34,609 bases of DNA from an uncultured Lachnospiraceae bacterium. Its GTDB lineage: Bacteria > Bacillota > Clostridia > Lachnospirales > Lachnospiraceae. The translations under genes and the position numbers were made by a program. A model generated the notes under the pieces. That model worked only from the letters and a program-made list of their open reading frames with translations, did no database searches and was not told where the DNA came from. The stretch lies in the NCBI GenBank assembly GCA_947628955.1, contig CANRBX010000032.1:1-34609 (forward strand), read 5' to 3'. Below are positions 31,043 to 34,609 of this stretch, piece by piece. How positions within the stretch are numbered: position 1 is the stretch's first letter; the number at the start of each line of letters is the position of its first letter.

Positions 31043-31990
31043 ATGAAATATATCGAGACGTTTCGGGAAGGGGATAAGATCAGCGATATCTACCTCTGCA
31101 AATACAGGCAGCTGGCGACAGCTAAGAACGGCAAGGCTTACGAAAATGTGGTCCTTCAGGATAAAACGGGTACGATCGATGCGAAAATCTGGGATCCGAA
31201 TTCTTCGGGGATCAATGAATTTGAGGTGATGGATTATATATTCATTGCCGGCGATGTGACGAGCTTCCAGGGAAATCTGCAGCTCAACATCAAACGCGCC
31301 CGCAGGGCGCAGCAGGGAGAATACGTGGCCGCGGATTATCTGCCTGTGAGCGAAAAGGACATTGACCAGATGTACGACGAGCTGATGGACTGCATGAAGC
31401 TCGTGGCGAACCCGTACCTTCAGAAACTGATCCATATGTACTATATTGATAATCCGTCGTTTATTGACGCATTCAAAAAGCACTCGGCGGCGAAGACCGT
31501 ACATCACAGTTTTGTCGGCGGCCTGCTGGAGCACACGCTCGGCGTTGTAAAGCTGTGCATATTTTATACGCAGCAGTATCCCTATCTGAACCGCGATCTG
31601 CTCCTCACGGCGGCGCTGTTCCACGATATCGGCAAGCTCAAGGAACTCTCCAACTTTCCGGAAAATGATTATACGGACGACGGGCAGCTCCTCGGGCATA
31701 TCGTGATGGGCTGTGAACTGGTCGGCTTCGGCTGCCGCCACATCAAGGACTTCCCGAAAAAGCTGATGAGCGAGCTGCAGCACTGCATTCTGGCACACCA
31801 CGGTGAGCTGGAGTTCGGCTCTCCGAAGAAACCGGCGCTCGCGGAGGCAATGGCGCTCAATTACGCGGACAACACGGACGCCAAGCTTGAGACGATGCGC
31901 GAGATACTGAAAAGCGCCGGGGATAACCGCGACTGGCTTGGCTTTAACAAACTGTTTGATTCAAACCTGCGCAGAAGCTCAGAGCTCTGA
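31043..31990 (+). CDS. yhaM: YhaM-type 3'-5' exoribonuclease, OB-fold plus HD domain
   Basis: The 315-aa protein has the same length as B. subtilis YhaM. It has an N-terminal OB-fold nucleic-acid-binding domain (10-90, VLQDKTGTIDAKIWD) and a C-terminal HD phosphohydrolase domain with HH (154-155), LEH (162-164), LFHDIGK (192-198) and ILAHHGE. The enzyme degrades short RNA or single-stranded DNA from the 3' end. Start 31043 is set by GGGAGGA just upstream. rlmD follows after 72 nt. Confidence 0.93.
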   Translation: MKYIETFREGDKISDIYLCKYRQLATAKNGKAYENVVLQDKTGTIDAKIWDPNSSGINEFEVMDYIFIAGDVTSFQGNLQLNIKRARRAQQGEYVAADYLPVSEKDIDQMYDELMDCMKLVANPYLQKLIHMYYIDNPSFIDAFKKHSAAKTVHHSFVGGLLEHTLGVVKLCIFYTQQYPYLNRDLLLTAALFHDIGKLKELSNFPENDYTDDGQLLGHIVMGCELVGFGCRHIKDFPKKLMSELQHCILAHHGELEFGSPKKPALAEAMALNYADNTDAKLETMREILKSAGDNRDWLGFNKLFDSNLRRSSEL

Positions 31991-32062
31991 ATTCCGGTTT
32001 CCGCATCCTGAGTTCTGCATCCCGGAATTTTAGAATGAGAAAACCAGAAATGGGAGGACAAT

Positions 32063-33505
32063 TTGAAAAAAGACGATCTGATAACGCTGACGATCGAAGA
32101 TCTGAGCAGCGAGGGACTTGGCGTCGGCCGGTCTGACGGAGTCACATTTTTTGTGAAAGACACCGTCATCGGCGACGTGGCCGAGGCCCGGATTATGAAA
32201 ATGAAAAAGACATACGGATATGCGAGACTGACGCGCCTGTTGGAGGAAAGCCCGGATCGCGTCGTACCGCCCTGTCCGGTGGCAAGGCAGTGCGGCGGCT
32301 GTCAGATTCAGGCAATGAGCTATCAGGCGCAGCTTTCGTTTAAAGAGAAAAAGGTGCGCAGCAGCCTGCAGCGTATCGGCGGGATCGAAAATCCCCCGAT
32401 GGAACCGATCATCGGCATGGAGACACCATTCCGCTACCGCAACAAGGCCCAGTATCCGGTCGGCAGAGACCGTGAGGGCAGGCTGACGGCCGGCTTTTAC
32501 GCCGGGCGGACGCACTCGATCATCGCGTGCCGCGACTGTCTGCTGGGTATTGAGGCGAATGGACAGATCCTCGATATCGTGCTTGCACACATGGAAAAAT
32601 ACCACATAGAACCGTATGACGAGCAGACCGGAACCGGGCTGGTACGGCATATCATGACGCGCGCCGGTTTCCGGACCGGGCAGATCATGGTCTGCCTTGT
32701 CGTGAACGGCAGAAGCATTCCGCACAGTGAAGAGCTGTGCGCAGCGCTCGCGGCGGTTCCGGGGATGGCGGGCGTCACCCTGAACAGCAATTTTGAGAAG
32801 ACCAATGTGATCATGGGCCGCAGGCTGAAGCTGCTCTGGGGCGCGGAATATATTGAGGACCTGATCGGGGATGTGCGCTTTTGCATCTCACCGCTTTCTT
32901 TTTTCCAGGTCAATCCGCGGCAGACGCAGAAGCTCTATGAAAAAGCCCTCGAGTATGCCGGGCTGACCGGGCAGGAAACCGTCTGGGATCTCTACTGCGG
33001 CATCGGTACGATTTCCCTGTTCCTTGCGCAGAAAGCGCGGCAGGTATACGGTGTGGAGATCGTGTCGGAGGCGATCCGCGATGCACGGCGGAATGCGGAG
33101 CTGAACGGCATCAGAAACGCAGAATTCTATGTCGGCAGGGCGGAAGACGTGCTGCCGCAGAAATATGCACAGGAGGGCATTCACGCGGATGTGATCGTCG
33201 TGGATCCGCCCCGAAAGGGCTGCGAGGAAAGCGTACTGGAGACGATGATCCGCATGCAGCCGCGGCGCATCGTGTACGTGAGCTGCGACTCTGCGACACT
33301 GGCGCGGGATCTGAAATATCTGTGCGGCCGGGGATATGAAGTCAGGAGCGTGTGCCCGGTGGACATGTTCGGACAGACGGTGGGGACAGAGACCGTGTGT
33401 TTATTGACCAGATCCGATATCAGGCAGCATATGGAAGCGAAATTAACAACAGGTGAGATGGATCTGACAATGGCGGAGAGTAAGGCTGCCCAAATGTCCG
33501 TCTGA
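32063..33505 (+). CDS. rlmD: 23S rRNA (uracil-C5)-methyltransferase, RlmD/RumA family
   Basis: The 480-aa SAM-dependent enzyme makes m5U in 23S rRNA. It has an N-terminal TRAM domain (1-60), Fe-S ligands C71, C77 and C80 (CPVARQCGGC) with C159 as a likely fourth, SAM motif WDLYCGIGT (308-316), DPPRKGC (381-387), the nucleophile C408 in VSCDS and the general base E443 in GTET. In Bacillota one such enzyme may modify two sites (RlmCD). The start is TTG at 32063 with GGGAGG 7 nt upstream. The last 30 residues are a variable tail. Confidence 0.95.
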   Translation: MKKDDLITLTIEDLSSEGLGVGRSDGVTFFVKDTVIGDVAEARIMKMKKTYGYARLTRLLEESPDRVVPPCPVARQCGGCQIQAMSYQAQLSFKEKKVRSSLQRIGGIENPPMEPIIGMETPFRYRNKAQYPVGRDREGRLTAGFYAGRTHSIIACRDCLLGIEANGQILDIVLAHMEKYHIEPYDEQTGTGLVRHIMTRAGFRTGQIMVCLVVNGRSIPHSEELCAALAAVPGMAGVTLNSNFEKTNVIMGRRLKLLWGAEYIEDLIGDVRFCISPLSFFQVNPRQTQKLYEKALEYAGLTGQETVWDLYCGIGTISLFLAQKARQVYGVEIVSEAIRDARRNAELNGIRNAEFYVGRAEDVLPQKYAQEGIHADVIVVDPPRKGCEESVLETMIRMQPRRIVYVSCDSATLARDLKYLCGRGYEVRSVCPVDMFGQTVGTETVCLLTRSDIRQHMEAKLTTGEMDLTMAESKAAQMSV

Positions 33506-33579
33506 GAAGGAGATAGCGATCAGGGCAGCGCTGGAACAATTCAGGATGAGTGTGACTATCACTAAGGTGGTGAATACGC

Positions 33580-34609
33580 ATGGATAACAGAAAGCACATG
33601 GGGAAAGATAGAGATGGAGTCATATTTCCAGTTGCTCCAAATTTATCTGAAATGAGCGATAGCTATATGCAGTTTATTGAGAAAATTAAAGAACAGATCC
33701 GTACGCAAAGGATTTCTGTTGTAATGAAGGCAAATTCCAGTATGATTTGCCTTTATTGGACGATTGGAAAAGCTATCTTAGAGAAACAGGAAGAAGAGGG
33801 TTGGGGAGCCAGAGTTATTGATCGTATGGCAAAAGATCTGAAGGAAGCGTTCCCTGACATGTCCGGATTTTCCCCAAGAAATATCAAGTATATGCGCAAA
33901 TTCGCCCTGTGCTGGCCGGACTATGAAATTGTGCAACGGGTCGTTGCACAAATACCGTGGCGGACAAATATAACTTTGCTGGATAAGCTGAAAGAACAGG
34001 AAGAGCGTATATGGTATGCAGAGAAAACGATAGAGAACGGTTGGAGTAAAACGATACTTGAACTACAGATCCAAAGCAGACTAATGGAGCGAACCGGTAA
34101 GACGGTCAATAATTTTCCGGCGGCATTACCACCGATAGATTCTGATATGGCAAATCAGATATTTAAAGATCCTTACTTATTTGATTTTTTGGGTACGGAT
34201 ATGCCAAGACGCGAGGTAGAGATTGAACGGAAATTAACAGAACATATCCAAAATTTCTTGCTTGAATTAGGACAAGGATTTGCGTTTGTAGGCAGGCAGG
34301 TACATTTAGAAGTTGGAGGGCAGGATTTCTACATTGATCTTTTATTTTATCATTTAAAACTGCGCTGCTATGTGGTGATTGAATTGAAAGCCTGCGATTT
34401 TGAGCCGGGATTCGTCAGTCAGCTTAATATGTATCAGAATGTGGTAAATGACATTTTGAAACATCCTGATGATAAACCGACCATTGGATTATTATTGGTA
34501 AAAGGGAAAAATGAAACTGTTGTTGAGTATTCTCTGGCGGGTTATCAAAATCCTATAGGTGTGGCAGATTGGAAAAATCAGATTGCACGCGCTTTGCCAG
34601 AAGAATTGA
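33580..34609 (+). CDS. yhcG: YhcG-family PDDEXK nuclease domain protein (DUF1016), 3' end missing
   Basis: The frame from ATG 33580 is open for 343 codons to the window edge without a stop, so only the last few codons are likely missing. The N-terminal half matches the DUF1016 pattern (YWTIGKAILEKQ..GWGARVIDRMAKDL, then GFSPRNIKYMRKFA and QIPWRTNITLLDK). The C-terminal PDDEXK core has D253 in FYIDLLFYH and E268-x-K270 in VIELKA. Such proteins are often found beside restriction-modification genes and are thought to be nucleases. AAGGTGG is 9-10 nt before the start. The gene is more AT-rich than rlmD, suggesting the start of another accessory region. Confidence 0.93.
   Translation, partial: MDNRKHMGKDRDGVIFPVAPNLSEMSDSYMQFIEKIKEQIRTQRISVVMKANSSMICLYWTIGKAILEKQEEEGWGARVIDRMAKDLKEAFPDMSGFSPRNIKYMRKFALCWPDYEIVQRVVAQIPWRTNITLLDKLKEQEERIWYAEKTIENGWSKTILELQIQSRLMERTGKTVNNFPAALPPIDSDMANQIFKDPYLFDFLGTDMPRREVEIERKLTEHIQNFLLELGQGFAFVGRQVHLEVGGQDFYIDLLFYHLKLRCYVVIELKACDFEPGFVSQLNMYQNVVNDILKHPDDKPTIGLLLVKGKNETVVEYSLAGYQNPIGVADWKNQIARALPEEL

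Overview
The window looks like a chromosomal segment of a low-GC-clade but GC-moderate member of the Clostridia, most likely Lachnospiraceae. This is inferred from strong AGGAGG-type Shine-Dalgarno (SD) sites, TTGnnn/TATAAT promoters, a YhaM-type exoribonuclease, a single-protein citrate synthase, DUF554 and DUF5722 proteins, and multiple-sugar ABC transporter parts without a local ATPase. No rRNA, tRNA, IS element or CRISPR array was seen.

Region 1 (0.1-6.2 kb) is an AT-richer accessory/defence island. It holds two coupled genes of unknown function and a type III (ToxIN/AbiQ-like) toxin-antitoxin locus whose antitoxin is a short tandem-repeat RNA. An abiF-type abortive-infection gene follows, with its own promoter-hairpin-terminator ncRNA directly upstream. 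A second, 98 % identical copy of the type III antitoxin transcription unit has no toxin behind it. The island ends with a PIN-domain nuclease and a small partner. Two RNA-neutralised toxins are therefore bracketed by a duplicated antitoxin RNA gene.

Region 2 (6.3-15.1 kb) is mostly GC-rich and gene-dense. It encodes a YkgJ-like cysteine-cluster protein, a membrane-anchored NodB-fold protein that has lost its metal ligands, a secreted DUF5722 glycoside-hydrolase-like protein, citrate synthase, a DUF554 membrane protein, a foreign-looking AT-rich AAA ATPase and a secreted GH5 endoglucanase-like protein.

Region 3 (15.1-30.9 kb) is one cluster of membrane and signalling genes riddled with unrelated tandem repeats. 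It comprises a two-component system (TCS1) divergent from a beta-propeller/solute-binding fusion protein, a MalF-type permease, a second two-component system (TCS2), a tag glycosylase, a MalG-type permease, an HlyD-like adaptor and a MacB-core-like membrane protein. At least eleven arrays with periods of about 12 to 65 bp sit inside extracellular loops, in linkers, or across stop codons. TCS1 probably controls itself and the propeller protein: both divergent promoters carry the same pair of TTTAGAG boxes 11 bp apart, ending 10 nt before the -10. The propeller-protein leader is strongly structured.

Region 4 (30.9-34.6 kb) has housekeeping yhaM and rlmD genes, then an AT-rich YhcG-family PDDEXK nuclease gene that runs off the window end.
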